This document shows, in pieces, positions 34,482 through 43,504 of a DNA stretch of 64,000 nt. Source of the DNA: Thaumasiovibrio sp043421945 (GTDB lineage Bacteria; Pseudomonadota; Gammaproteobacteria; Enterobacterales; Vibrionaceae). The notes beneath the pieces are model-generated. The model had not been told where the DNA came from. It did not search any database and saw only the letters and a list, made by a program, of their open reading frames with translations. The stretch covers positions 1-64,000 of the forward strand of contig JBHOGO010000006.1 in NCBI GenBank assembly GCA_043421945.1, in the 5' to 3' direction. The first letter of the stretch is position 1. Each line of letters starts with the position of its first letter. The position numbers were made by a program, and so were the translations under genes.

Positions 34482-35975
34482 CTAGTTATCTTCACCCATA
34501 GATAAAATTGTGCTATCCGATGTTTGAAGGGTTAATGCATCTGTTTGTTTCTCTTGAGGAGTACTCACCACAGCATTTATATCAGAGAATTCTTTGTCAA
34601 ACTGCCTTGATGCCAAACTAATTTCATCGGTAAACAAAGACATTAACGAAGTATAATCTCTAACATTTGAACTAAAAATAGTCGCTTCTTGTCTTTCAAT
34701 ATTACCAGAGCTTAATGCCGCATTCGCATTACTATCATTAGTTTCAACTATAATTTGTCTTGCATCAGCAGGGGCATACATAGAATACCTGACGGTGACC
34801 GAACCGCTTCCAGTACCTTGTGATATACGCATATGTGTTCTTTGCATAAAGTAATCATTTCGATCGATGCTTACCGAAACATCAGCACAAACCCCAAGCT
34901 TAGACGTCGTTAATGAGCAAATATTTCGCTCCAAAATGGCCTGTTGAGGTGCCACAGCGCCTAAATTACCATCTATAGAGTTTTGAGGGTTCAAAGCTTG
35001 CTGGTTTCGATTTACATTCCAGCCATTTACTGTCCCCTCGGCTTCAATATACCAATTAGTATTTCCAATGCGATCTACATAGCCATAACTATCTAGAAAA
35101 CCTGCATTGAGGGATTGCCATTTATACATAGCACCCGAAGAGTATATATTAATTTGAGCATCCGTCTGGCTATAATCAACAGGAGGAGTTGCTTGTAAAT
35201 TAATAGAGTCTACCTCCAGAGCAGTAATTGGGTTTTGAATCCCTCCAGTAGTATCTGTATCAAAAGTATCAAATGAAGCAAATGCATAAGCTGTAGTTTG
35301 AGTACTAGTAACACCAGGGGCATATGGATTATTACTAAGAGATACGGCTAAAAAACGTTGCCCTGCAGTTCCTGTGACAGGTATTTGAATACGGTCCTCA
35401 TCACCATACTCCAAATTACCACTTCTAAGCGCGTAATACCCCTGCCCTGAAGGCTGTGTTATACTAGCAAAGCGTTGAGATTGTTCACCTATTGTCACGC
35501 CGCCTGTCTTTACACAATCGTTGAACTGAACGTTACCCACAACATTAAATCTGTAATTACCTACATCCAAATAGTTTTTATGTATTGTAAAAATAGAGAC
35601 ATTATTCCCGAATTGATCAATATCAACTACTGATAAGTACCCATTAGAAGGGACTTGTGATTTGGGAACTGAAATCTGTCCTTGATCATTAGCGGTAAAA
35701 CCACTTTTATATACACTACCATCGGCATCGTGCGTTATGATGGAAAAACCTTTAGTCGCTATTATGGCGATATACTTATCAACTTCATCTTCACTGCTTG
35801 CAAAAATGGTGCAATCTTCCGAAGTATCTGCTTTTGCTTTTTCATACTGAACGAAATCAAAGTTATAGTAGCTCGTCGTTGAACCACCGCCACCATCGCC
35901 ACCACCGCTATCTCCGCCACTACAACCAATCATTGCTAATGGCGCTAGCGCTATCAACGGAATAAGCTTGTTCAT
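34482..35975 (-). CDS. Large lipoprotein of unknown function
   Basis: 497 residues from ATG 35975 with a GAGGGA site. The lipoprotein signal MNKLIPLIALAPLAMIGC places the lipidated Cys at residue 18. A flexible Gly/Ser/Asp linker (GGDSGGGDGGGGS) follows, then about 465 residues rich in Ser, Thr, Asn and beta propensity. Only four or five Cys are present in the mature part (for example DCTIF, DCVK, NICSL, GVCAD), possibly two disulfides. I do not recognise a domain. Large surface or flagellar-sheath lipoproteins of Vibrionaceae are of this general build, but that is only a resemblance. Confidence 0.8.
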   Translation of the reverse strand: MNKLIPLIALAPLAMIGCSGGDSGGGDGGGGSTTSYYNFDFVQYEKAKADTSEDCTIFASSEDEVDKYIAIIATKGFSIITHDADGSVYKSGFTANDQGQISVPKSQVPSNGYLSVVDIDQFGNNVSIFTIHKNYLDVGNYRFNVVGNVQFNDCVKTGGVTIGEQSQRFASITQPSGQGYYALRSGNLEYGDEDRIQIPVTGTAGQRFLAVSLSNNPYAPGVTSTQTTAYAFASFDTFDTDTTGGIQNPITALEVDSINLQATPPVDYSQTDAQINIYSSGAMYKWQSLNAGFLDSYGYVDRIGNTNWYIEAEGTVNGWNVNRNQQALNPQNSIDGNLGAVAPQQAILERNICSLTTSKLGVCADVSVSIDRNDYFMQRTHMRISQGTGSGSVTVRYSMYAPADARQIIVETNDSNANAALSSGNIERQEATIFSSNVRDYTSLMSLFTDEISLASRQFDKEFSDINAVVSTPQEKQTDALTLQTSDSTILSMGEDN

Positions 35976-36124
35976 AAAATCCCTCATTTAAGGTGTGCCA
36001 GTCGTTGGCAAAATTTAATGTCTATCTACGGGCAAGCAAAAAACTTACCAAGAGTGTATTTGTTATCGTTTTTCAGAGTATATATTGATATTCCATGAAT
36101 AGATGTTTACCAATAAACAACCCC

Positions 36125-37264
36125 TTATTTTAATTCCTTCATATGACGACGAATTATCGTCACCCAGCCTTGTGCGTCACTTTCAGGGGCAAGCTCAGCT
36201 AACTTCAAAAACGCCTCTTTTGCTGATGCATACGCTTCGAGGCGATAATAACCAACGCCTAAATGGCGCCAGAACCCCACCTGATATGGGTACGCTTGCG
36301 TTGCACCCTCAGCCAAAGCAACAACTGCTTGCCAATTTTCCGACGATGAAAGTACAAACAAGTGAAGATTTAGCCATTGCAGGTCGCCATTTTCTTGACG
36401 AATCTGAGTTAGGATATAATCAGACATCAGCCAATCTTCACTGTCCATGGCGTAGCTTAGCCACTGTATATATGCATTTTCGTCGATAAAGATGCGATTT
36501 TCTGTGACACCTTTATGAAACCAATAGTTTGCTTTTATCGGCTGCTTACCCTCAGAGAACAGGGCGGCAATAGCTGCATAATCATGATCGGTAACTTGTT
36601 CACTAAGATGAGAAAGCGCAATTCGAGCCTCCGCCTCAGCAATAGGAAGCTTTTGCTGCTGAAATTGACGAATTTGAAGACGAAGTGTCGAAATGGCATT
36701 ACGCTCAAGCGCCACTTCACTTAGCGGTTCGGATAGTGGCTCCTTCTCAAAAGTCGTCAAGGGTGTGCTGAATGCGTGCTTATCTTCTATCCCCCTATCT
36801 TTACCTGTCTCTGTCTCTGTCTCTGTCTCTGTCTCTGTCTCTGTCTCTGTCTCTGTCTCTGCGAGACCTTTAAACGGTAATCCCACTTCTGCTACCTTCA
36901 AGTGAGATTCATCTGTCGCTTGCTGTTGAGCGGATTTTCGATAGGAGGCACAGAGCTGTCTCGTGCTGAGGGCATCCTCCCCCACAAACACTTTTTGAGA
37001 TAATGCGACCATGCACTGCTCAGAAGCGGCTGCATATTGCCCTAAGGCGGCATAACTTATCCCCCGAAGGCGCGCTAAGTTTGCACTTTCAATTTTACTT
37101 TGAGGCGAGATGAGACCGAGCAGCGTCATTGCTTGCTGATACTGCCCTCGACGGATGGCATCATCAACTTCACCCAATTGCTCATAGACAGACATCCGCA
37201 TTGGTTCTTGTGCCAACACACAGAATGATAAAAGAGTAAAAGCGCCTATTAACCAGCGGGTCAT
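36125..37264 (-). CDS. Secreted TPR-like repeat protein with an (Glu-Thr)9 tract
   Basis: 379 residues from ATG 37264 (AAGGT site). The signal peptide is MTRWLIGAFTLLSFCVLA, then QEPM. Two helical-repeat sections look TPR-like: about residues 28-100 (GEVDDAIRRGQYQQAMTLLG, LRGISYAALGQYAAASEQC) and about 225-375 (GFWRHLGVGYYRLEAYASAK). Between them lies a low-complexity acidic stretch with nine Glu-Thr pairs encoded by a perfect hexamer array. Its role is unknown. TPR proteins usually scaffold protein complexes in the envelope. Confidence 0.8.
   Translation of the reverse strand: MTRWLIGAFTLLSFCVLAQEPMRMSVYEQLGEVDDAIRRGQYQQAMTLLGLISPQSKIESANLARLRGISYAALGQYAAASEQCMVALSQKVFVGEDALSTRQLCASYRKSAQQQATDESHLKVAEVGLPFKGLAETETETETETETETETETGKDRGIEDKHAFSTPLTTFEKEPLSEPLSEVALERNAISTLRLQIRQFQQQKLPIAEAEARIALSHLSEQVTDHDYAAIAALFSEGKQPIKANYWFHKGVTENRIFIDENAYIQWLSYAMDSEDWLMSDYILTQIRQENGDLQWLNLHLFVLSSSENWQAVVALAEGATQAYPYQVGFWRHLGVGYYRLEAYASAKEAFLKLAELAPESDAQGWVTIIRRHMKELK
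36805..36858. repeat. Nine perfect copies of hexamer CTGTCT inside a coding region
   Basis: The unit CTGTCT (AGACAG on the coding strand) is repeated nine times without a mismatch and encodes alternating Glu and Thr. Because the unit is six bases, gain or loss of copies keeps the reading frame. Confidence 0.97.
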
Positions 37265-37633
37265 GTTCAATACCTTATCAAAAATTCTGGATAATCATAC
37301 CATTAGGCACGAAAGGCGCCAAAGATTCTAAAAACTAACACGACCTAGTTCGAATAACCGATACATAGCCCATGTAGGTCGAATCTTGTCACACGAATAA
37401 ATTGCAGCTAAAAAAATGTTGAATAATCAACTTCAGTAACATGTTATCAATGCCTCACCACTCAGCAACAATCACAACAAAAGAAACACATTGATAAAAA
37501 CACTAACGATAATAATGACTATTAAAAAGCCAAGGTAAAAGTAGCTTTTCTTGTAAACACAAGCGCTTAAGCCATAATGTGTTGAAATTTCACTCAAATA
37601 CAGTCATTAACATCAGCAGCGGAAAGGTTTTTT

Positions 37634-37649
37634 TCACGATAAGTCGTGA
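37634..37649. repeat. Perfect 6-4-6 inverted repeat upstream of the DUF3360 gene
   Basis: TCACGA, TAAG, TCGTGA. It is about 300 bases before the permease start in a 677-bp gene-free stretch (37265-37941). That stretch also holds TAACATGTTA (37437-37446), two long T-rich runs (37706-37735) and the FNR-like promoter. Possible regulator site, unassigned. Confidence 0.5.
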
Positions 37650-37741
37650 TATCATATAGCGCAAAACCGCACATCAACGCTTAAATACCAAAAGAAACTA
37701 TCAATTTTTTTTTAGTCTTTTCTCGTTTTTTTTTAGCGGCA

Positions 37742-37783
37742 GTGATCGAGATCAATTCCATCTAGGGAGACTCTCGGTACACT
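37742..37783 (+). promoter_or_regulatory. FNR-like site and -10 element upstream of the DUF3360 permease gene
   Basis: GTGATCGAGATCAA (37742-37755) matches the FNR consensus TTGATnnnnATCAA at nine of ten defined bases. TACACT at 37778-37783 would be the -10, with a start near 37790. This puts the site centre at about -41.5, the standard position for FNR activation. The leader would be about 150 nt. CRP could also bind such a sequence. Confidence 0.6.
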
Positions 37784-37941
37784 TCAGTAAAATTCGGTGA
37801 ATTTTCTTTACAAGTTACTGATAAAATTTAGCAACTTAGTAAAGCGGCCAACGAGCCAACAATAAAACACAATAATGATCACCGAAAACGACTATTTTAT
37901 TTTTGAACACTTTTATTTGAACACTTATAAACGAGGAACGT

Positions 37942-39486
37942 ATGTCATCAGATGCTAAAGCAGATGGCTTGGACGCAAACGAAGAGAAGAGTTATCAGGC
38001 GCTTCATCGCCCGGCCTCTGAATTCGCGAGTCGTTCAGACTACCTAGACCACGAATTGAAGATTATGAAACCTCGCCGCTGGAAGTTAAACCTTCCTGGC
38101 CGTGACTTTCGTTTCGAACTTGAAGATCTCGTTCCAGCGCTGGCTGGTACCATTGCGATTATCGCCATGTATTCATCCGTTGCGATGTCATGGGCTGATG
38201 GTCTAACGGCTGCGTGGGATCACGTTGAACTAGGCAAGGCATTCGCCATCGAAGTGGCTCGTGTTGAGATGCTTATTCCAGCGCTTTTATTCTGTATTTT
38301 AGCTTCGGGCTTTTTAAACCCAAGAGCTAACCTTGCAGGTAACCACGGTCCAATGATTCCGTTAATCGGTACCATTGCACTCGCTGGCGCTCACCCTCTT
38401 GCACTTGCTATTTTGCTTGGTGTATTTGGTCTACTTCTCAGTTATTTTAAAGGCGGCTCAAAGCTCGTCAATTTAACGAGTGAAGGGGTCGCTGGTGGTT
38501 TGCTTGTCTTCCTCGGCTTTACCGGTGCGATGACACAAATTGGTGATATTCAATCGTGGGCTGTTGGGCTACAAAGTGCCGACCACGCTCAGGGTAGCTT
38601 AGGTTACATTGGTCTTGTTGTACTCGCAGTGAATATCTGCCTTTATGCATTTTTAGCCAAAATAAACAAACGCTGGCTTGCTATTCCTGCTTGTGCAGCT
38701 GCAGGTCTCGCTGTTGCGCTTGGCCTTGGTGCTGGTTTTGACCTTGTGTTTGAAACACAAGCGGGTCTTCCAAACCTCAACCCTGTTTACTGGTGGGGAA
38801 GCACTGATCAAGGTTGGATGTTAGGTCTACCTAACCTTCAACACTTTATTGCTTCATTACCATTTGCTATTTTAGCCGTCGCTATGTGGTCACCTGATTT
38901 CCTTGGACATCGTATCTTCCAAGAACTCAACTACCCACGCGGCACTGAAAAAGTGCTAATGGATGTTGATGATACAATGACAACATGTTCTCTACGTCAA
39001 ATCGTTGGTACTTCGGTTGGTGGTTGTAACATCACGTCATCTTGGGGTACGTACATTATCCCAGCGGGTATCGCGAAGCGTCCTATCCCAGCAGGTGCAA
39101 TTCTGCTAGGTGTGATGTGTATCATCGTTGCCATTTTGGGCAAGCCTATGGACGTCGCGGTATGGCCTCCGGTCATGCGTATTGCTCTATTAGTGGGTGT
39201 ATTCTTGCCACTACTAGAAGCCGGTGTTCAGATGATTAAAGACACGAAAGATTCTCAGGCTGCGGGTATCTGTGTGTTTGCGGCAATGGTAACCAACCCA
39301 GTACTGGCTTGGGCACTTACCATGCTTCTCGATAACAACGGTCTAATCGGGAATAAAGAGCGAGCTGCTAAGCTATCTAAAATCGATAAAATCGTCATCC
39401 CTGCGGGTGCATTGATTATCTGTTTTGTTGCGATGCTTGCAGTAGGTATGTTAGAAGGTCAATATGGCATTCCAGCATTACTTTAA
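37942..39486 (+). CDS. DUF3360-family multi-spanning permease
   Basis: 514 residues. A hydrophilic N-terminus of about 60 residues is followed by around twelve membrane spans. The protein matches what I know of the DUF3360 family: PALAGTIAIIAMYSSVAMSW, NPRANLAGNHGPMIPLIGTI, TTCSLRQIVGTSVGGCN. The general plan resembles SulP/NCS2-type carriers (LAGNHGPM...). The substrate is unknown. It lies directly upstream of pflB, where enteric bacteria have the formate channel focA, and has an FNR-like promoter. A carboxylate or anion substrate linked to fermentation is an inference. ATG follows GAGGAACGT. Confidence 0.85.
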   Translation: MSSDAKADGLDANEEKSYQALHRPASEFASRSDYLDHELKIMKPRRWKLNLPGRDFRFELEDLVPALAGTIAIIAMYSSVAMSWADGLTAAWDHVELGKAFAIEVARVEMLIPALLFCILASGFLNPRANLAGNHGPMIPLIGTIALAGAHPLALAILLGVFGLLLSYFKGGSKLVNLTSEGVAGGLLVFLGFTGAMTQIGDIQSWAVGLQSADHAQGSLGYIGLVVLAVNICLYAFLAKINKRWLAIPACAAAGLAVALGLGAGFDLVFETQAGLPNLNPVYWWGSTDQGWMLGLPNLQHFIASLPFAILAVAMWSPDFLGHRIFQELNYPRGTEKVLMDVDDTMTTCSLRQIVGTSVGGCNITSSWGTYIIPAGIAKRPIPAGAILLGVMCIIVAILGKPMDVAVWPPVMRIALLVGVFLPLLEAGVQMIKDTKDSQAAGICVFAAMVTNPVLAWALTMLLDNNGLIGNKERAAKLSKIDKIVIPAGALIICFVAMLAVGMLEGQYGIPALL

Positions 39487-39530
39487 TCGTGTATATTCAG
39501 CCTGCGTATTGCTAGGCTGAGCAAGACTTA

Positions 39531-39556
39531 AAGGGCAGTGGAACTGCACTGCCCTT
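39531..39556 (+). terminator. Hairpin between the permease gene and pflB
   Basis: AAGGGCAGTG and CACTGCCCTT pair perfectly around GAACTG. The tail ATCTGTCTTC is only moderately T-rich, so it may be a weak or partial terminator that allows some read-through into pflB. Confidence 0.6.
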
Positions 39557-39592
39557 ATCTGTCTTCAATGTAAAAATAAGACAATGAGTAAC

Positions 39593-39637
39593 AATACGAA
39601 TAGTGCTCTCCTAGATCACTGGGCTATTATTCGTATT
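39593..39637 (+). promoter_or_regulatory. 10-bp inverted repeat in the pflB upstream region
   Basis: AATACGAATA (39593-39602) and TATTCGTATT (39628-39637) are exact inverse complements with a 25-base spacing, about 75-120 bases before pflB. Such spaced arms could bind a regulator or form a leader hairpin. Confidence 0.5.
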
Positions 39638-39713
39638 ATTATTTAATCAGAGAGTACCTCCACGCGAGTGTGTGGTTGGTACATGTTTTTTCTACTAAAA
39701 AGGTAGGTATGTC

Positions 39714-41990
39714 ATGGCAGAGCAATTTGCTAAAGCATGGGAAGGATTTGCAGCGGGTGAGTGGCAAACTGATGTCAACGTTCGCGATTTCATTCAGAAG
39801 AACTATACGCCGTATGAAGGCGATGAGTCTTTCCTTGTAACTGAAGGTACTGAAGCAACTAACAAGCTTTGGGATCAAGTTATGGAAGGTATCAAGCAGG
39901 AGAACTCAACTCACGCACCTGTAGACTTCGATACTTCAGTAATCTCTACCATCACGTCTCACGATGCTGGTTACATCAACAAAGATCTTGAGACTATCGT
40001 TGGTCTTCAGACTGAAGCGCCTCTTAAGCGTGCAATCATGCCTAACGGCGGCGTGCGCATGATCGAAGGTTCTTGTAAAGCGTACGGCCGTACTCTTGAT
40101 CCACAAGTATCTAAAATCTACTCTGAGTACCGTAAAACGCATAACCAAGGCGTTTTCGATGTTTACTCTCCAGACATCCTAAGATGTCGTAAGTCTGGTG
40201 TTCTAACGGGTCTTCCTGATGCATACGGCCGTGGTCGTATCATTGGTGACTACCGTCGTGTAGCACTATACGGTGTAGATTTCCTAATCAAAGATAAAGT
40301 CGCTCAATTCCACTCTACTCAAGCAGATCTTGAAAAGGGTGACGACCTACAAATGACAATGCAGCTTCGTGAAGAAATTCAAGAGCAGCATCGTGCACTA
40401 GGTCAACTAAAAGAGATGGCTGCATCTTACGGCTTCGATATCTCTGGTCCTGCAACTTCTGCTAAAGAAGCTATCCAGTGGACTTACTTCGGCTACCTAG
40501 CTGCTGTTAAGTCTCAGAACGGTGCTGCAATGTCTCTAGGTCGTACTTCTACGTTCCTAGATGTATACGTTGAGCGTGATATCGCAGAAGGTAAGATCAC
40601 TGAGTCTGATGCTCAAGAAATGATCGACCACTTCGTAATGAAGCTTCGTATGGTTCGTTTCCTACGTACGCCTGAATACGATGAGTTGTTCTCTGGTGAC
40701 CCAATCTGGGCAACAGAATCAATGGGTGGTATGGGTGTTGACGGTCGTACGCTTGTTACACGTACTAACTTCCGTTTCCTAAACACGCTTTACACGATGG
40801 GTCCTTCTCCAGAGCCGAACATCACTGTTCTATGGTCTGAGCAACTACCTGACGGCTTCAAGCGTTTCTGTGCGAAGGTATCTATCGATACTTCTTCTAT
40901 CCAGTACGAAAACGATGACCTAATGCGTCCAGATTTCGACAACGATGACTACGCTATCGCTTGTTGTGTATCTCCAATGGTTATCGGTAAGCACATGCAG
41001 TTCTTCGGTGCGCGTGCAAACCTTGCTAAAACACTACTTTACGTTATCAACGGTGGTGTGGATGAGAAACTTAAGATCCAAGTTGGTCCTAAGCAAGACG
41101 CAATGACTGACGAAGTTCTAGACTTCGACAAAGTGTGGGCTGGCCTAGACAACCTAATGGATTGGCTAGCAACTCAGTACGTGACTGCACTGAATGCTAT
41201 CCACTACTCTCACGACAAGTACAGCTACGAAGCTGCACTTATGGCACTTCACGATCGTGACGTTCACCGTACAATGGCTTGTGGTATCGCAGGTCTATCT
41301 GTTGCGGCTGACTCACTGTCTGCTATCAAGCACGCTAAAGTGAAGCCAGTTCGTGACGAAGATGGTGTTGCTATCGATTTCGAAATCGAAGGTGACTATC
41401 CTAAGTTTGGTAACAACGACGCTCGTGTTGATGACATGGCTGTTGAACTTGTTACTAACTTCATGAACAAGATCCGTAAGCTTAAGACTTACCGTAACGC
41501 TGTTCCTACTCAATCTATCCTAACTATCACTTCAAACGTGGTATACGGTAAGAAGACAGGTACTACGCCAGACGGTCGTCAAGCAGGTGCTCCATTTGCT
41601 CCTGGTGCTAACCCAATGCACGGTCGTGATGAGAAAGGTGCTGTAGCATCTCTAACGTCTGTAGGTAAACTACCATTTGCTGATGCAAAAGATGGTATTT
41701 CTTACACGTTCTCTATCGTACCAAACGCACTAGGTAAAGATCACGATACTCAACGTTCTAACCTTGCAGGCCTAATGGATGGTTACTTCCACCACGAAGA
41801 AACTATCGAAGGCGGTCAGCACTTGAACGTGAACGTTCTAAACCGTGAGACGCTTCTAGATGCTGTTAAGCACCCAGAGAACTATCCTCAGCTAACTATC
41901 CGTGTATCGGGTTATGCTGTGCGTTTCAACTCTCTAACGGTTGAACAACAAAAAGACGTTATCGCTCGTACTTTCACTGAAACACTATAA
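39714..41990 (+). CDS. pflB: Formate C-acetyltransferase (pyruvate formate-lyase)
   Basis: 758 residues, full length. It splits pyruvate with CoA into acetyl-CoA and formate under anaerobic conditions. The adjacent active-site cysteines are in YAIACCVSPM (about residue 420). The glycyl-radical loop near the C-terminus reads RVSGYAVRFNSL, with the radical Gly about 24 residues from the end. Codon use is extremely biased, as in highly expressed genes. ATG 39714 has an AAGGTAGGT site. The activating enzyme is encoded about 200 bp downstream. Confidence 0.98.
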   Translation: MAEQFAKAWEGFAAGEWQTDVNVRDFIQKNYTPYEGDESFLVTEGTEATNKLWDQVMEGIKQENSTHAPVDFDTSVISTITSHDAGYINKDLETIVGLQTEAPLKRAIMPNGGVRMIEGSCKAYGRTLDPQVSKIYSEYRKTHNQGVFDVYSPDILRCRKSGVLTGLPDAYGRGRIIGDYRRVALYGVDFLIKDKVAQFHSTQADLEKGDDLQMTMQLREEIQEQHRALGQLKEMAASYGFDISGPATSAKEAIQWTYFGYLAAVKSQNGAAMSLGRTSTFLDVYVERDIAEGKITESDAQEMIDHFVMKLRMVRFLRTPEYDELFSGDPIWATESMGGMGVDGRTLVTRTNFRFLNTLYTMGPSPEPNITVLWSEQLPDGFKRFCAKVSIDTSSIQYENDDLMRPDFDNDDYAIACCVSPMVIGKHMQFFGARANLAKTLLYVINGGVDEKLKIQVGPKQDAMTDEVLDFDKVWAGLDNLMDWLATQYVTALNAIHYSHDKYSYEAALMALHDRDVHRTMACGIAGLSVAADSLSAIKHAKVKPVRDEDGVAIDFEIEGDYPKFGNNDARVDDMAVELVTNFMNKIRKLKTYRNAVPTQSILTITSNVVYGKKTGTTPDGRQAGAPFAPGANPMHGRDEKGAVASLTSVGKLPFADAKDGISYTFSIVPNALGKDHDTQRSNLAGLMDGYFHHEETIEGGQHLNVNVLNRETLLDAVKHPENYPQLTIRVSGYAVRFNSLTVEQQKDVIARTFTETL

Positions 41991-42016
41991 TTCAGTAGAA
42001 AATTGATACGACATTA

Positions 42017-42043
42017 AAGCCTCGCTTAGCGAGGCTTTTTTTT
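42017..42043 (+). terminator. Rho-independent terminator after pflB
   Basis: AAGCCTCGC and GCGAGGCTT pair around TTA, followed by eight T. It lies 27 bases past the stop, so pflA needs read-through or its own promoter in 42044-42191. Confidence 0.93.
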
Positions 42044-42191
42044 ACCTTAATACCCGCATTACACAACACTCTGTTTACTTGACACTACGCCATTCAAAAA
42101 TTGATATAAAAATACTGTCAATTTTGAGATTTTCATCAACGTTTATAATAAAATATTTCGCACAACAATACGCAGTCAGCGAGAGTAAAAG

Positions 42192-42932
42192 ATGTCAGCA
42201 ATCGGTCGAATCCATTCCTTTGAATCTTGTGGAACCGTTGATGGTCCCGGAATTCGCTTTATCGTCTTCATGCAGGGCTGTTTAATGCGCTGCCAATATT
42301 GCCATAACCGTGATACGTGGGATCTCAATGACGGTAAAGAAGTGACGGTTGAAGAGATCATGAAAGAGGTGGTCACTTATCGCCACTTTATGAACGCATC
42401 GGGTGGTGGTATTACTGCGTCCGGCGGTGAAGCCATGATGCAGCCAGAGTTCGTCCGTGACTTTTTCCTTGCAGCTCGCGAACAAGGCATCCACACCTGC
42501 TTAGACACCAACGGTTATATTCGCAAACATACTGACGTTATCGATGAAGTCCTCGATGCCGCTGACCTTGTGATGCTCGACTTAAAGCAAATCGACGATA
42601 GTGTTCACCAAAACCTTGTCGGGGTACCAAACAAACGTGTACTACAGTTTGCAGAGTACTTGCATAAACGTGGACAAAAAACTTGGATTCGTTACGTCGT
42701 TGTTCCAGGCTTCACTGATGACGAAGCTTCTGCACACCGCCTCGGTGAGTTCATTAAAGACATGGACAATATTGAGAAAGTGGAACTCCTTCCTTACCAC
42801 CAACTCGGCGAGCATAAGTGGGAAGCGATGGGGTATGACTACCCACTCAGTGGTGTGCAACCACCATCGAAAGAGACAATGGATAACATTCAATCTATCT
42901 TAGTAAGCTATGGTTTAAACGTTATCTACTAA
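42192..42932 (+). CDS. pflA: Pyruvate formate-lyase activating enzyme
   Basis: 246 residues, the PflA length. It is a radical SAM protein that makes the glycyl radical on PflB. The iron-sulfur cysteines are in GCLMRCQYCHNRDTW, the Cx3Cx2C pattern. The family signature GRIHSFESCGTVDGPGIRFI opens the protein, and GGGITASGGEAMMQPEF follows near residue 75. It lies downstream of pflB across a terminator. Confidence 0.98.
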   Translation: MSAIGRIHSFESCGTVDGPGIRFIVFMQGCLMRCQYCHNRDTWDLNDGKEVTVEEIMKEVVTYRHFMNASGGGITASGGEAMMQPEFVRDFFLAAREQGIHTCLDTNGYIRKHTDVIDEVLDAADLVMLDLKQIDDSVHQNLVGVPNKRVLQFAEYLHKRGQKTWIRYVVVPGFTDDEASAHRLGEFIKDMDNIEKVELLPYHQLGEHKWEAMGYDYPLSGVQPPSKETMDNIQSILVSYGLNVIY

Positions 42933-42955
42933 CCCACCACTCGCCCGCTATTATT

Positions 42956-42985
42956 GACGCCAAGAGCATTAAAAAACTTGGCGTC
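42956..42985 (+). terminator. Hairpin after pflA
   Basis: GACGCCAAG and CTTGGCGTC pair perfectly around a 12-base A-rich loop. There is no T-run after it, so it may act as a 3' end stabiliser or a weak terminator. Confidence 0.55.
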
Positions 42986-43069
42986 ATCATCAATTTAATT
43001 AGACATTCCCTTTGCACTATTCCACTTTACCTTCTAGGTTTAATAGACATAGTATGCAGGGAATGCGTT

Positions 43070-43504
43070 TTGTCTTTTTCACGAAGATTCATACTCTTAT
43101 TGATAATATTAACAAGCTTTCACAGCGTAGCTGCTGAGCAGGCTTTTGCTATTGTCACTGCCTCCCCTTCTCCTCCGGCAGAGCTCTCACTCACCAAAGC
43201 AAAATTGGTTTTTTCAGGTAAAACTCGTTCTGTAAAAGGAATAGGAAGAGTCAAACTTGTGGACTTTCCCGTTGGTAGCTCCCACCGCATCGCATTTTAC
43301 ACTCAGTTTCTAAATAAAAACGAAGCACAAATGAACCGGCTTTGGGCCTCACTGGCATTTTCAGGCAGAGCGCAACCTCCTGTCGAAATGGCTGACAACA
43401 ACATCGATACCATCAAGCAGTGGCTTATGGACAATCCAGATGCGGTAGGCTATCTCCCATTAGAGCAAGCAGGAGGCTTAAATGTGCTATTGGAAATCCG
43501 CTAA
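43070..43504 (+). CDS. Small periplasmic PstS-like protein (single-domain phosphate-binding-like)
   Basis: 144 residues with a signal peptide (RFILLLIILTSFHSVAA, cut before EQAF). The mature part of about 120 residues resembles one lobe of PstS-type binding proteins: LTKAKLVFSGKTRS near the start, then the end-of-domain DTIKQWLMDNPDAVGYLPLEQ. A two-lobed PstS is about twice this size, so it cannot bind phosphate in the usual cleft. The start appears to be TTG, with AGGGAA 7 bases upstream. The ATG at 43063 is out of frame. Its end overlaps the next gene by 23 bases, suggesting coupled translation. Confidence 0.75.
   Translation: MSFSRRFILLLIILTSFHSVAAEQAFAIVTASPSPPAELSLTKAKLVFSGKTRSVKGIGRVKLVDFPVGSSHRIAFYTQFLNKNEAQMNRLWASLAFSGRAQPPVEMADNNIDTIKQWLMDNPDAVGYLPLEQAGGLNVLLEIR

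Noticed and set aside
36693..36905. Open frame on the opposite strand of the hexamer array with a Val-Ser repeat
   Set aside because: It is the reverse reading of a repeat inside a signal-peptide-bearing gene with a good start. The antisense frame has no ribosome site or family features.
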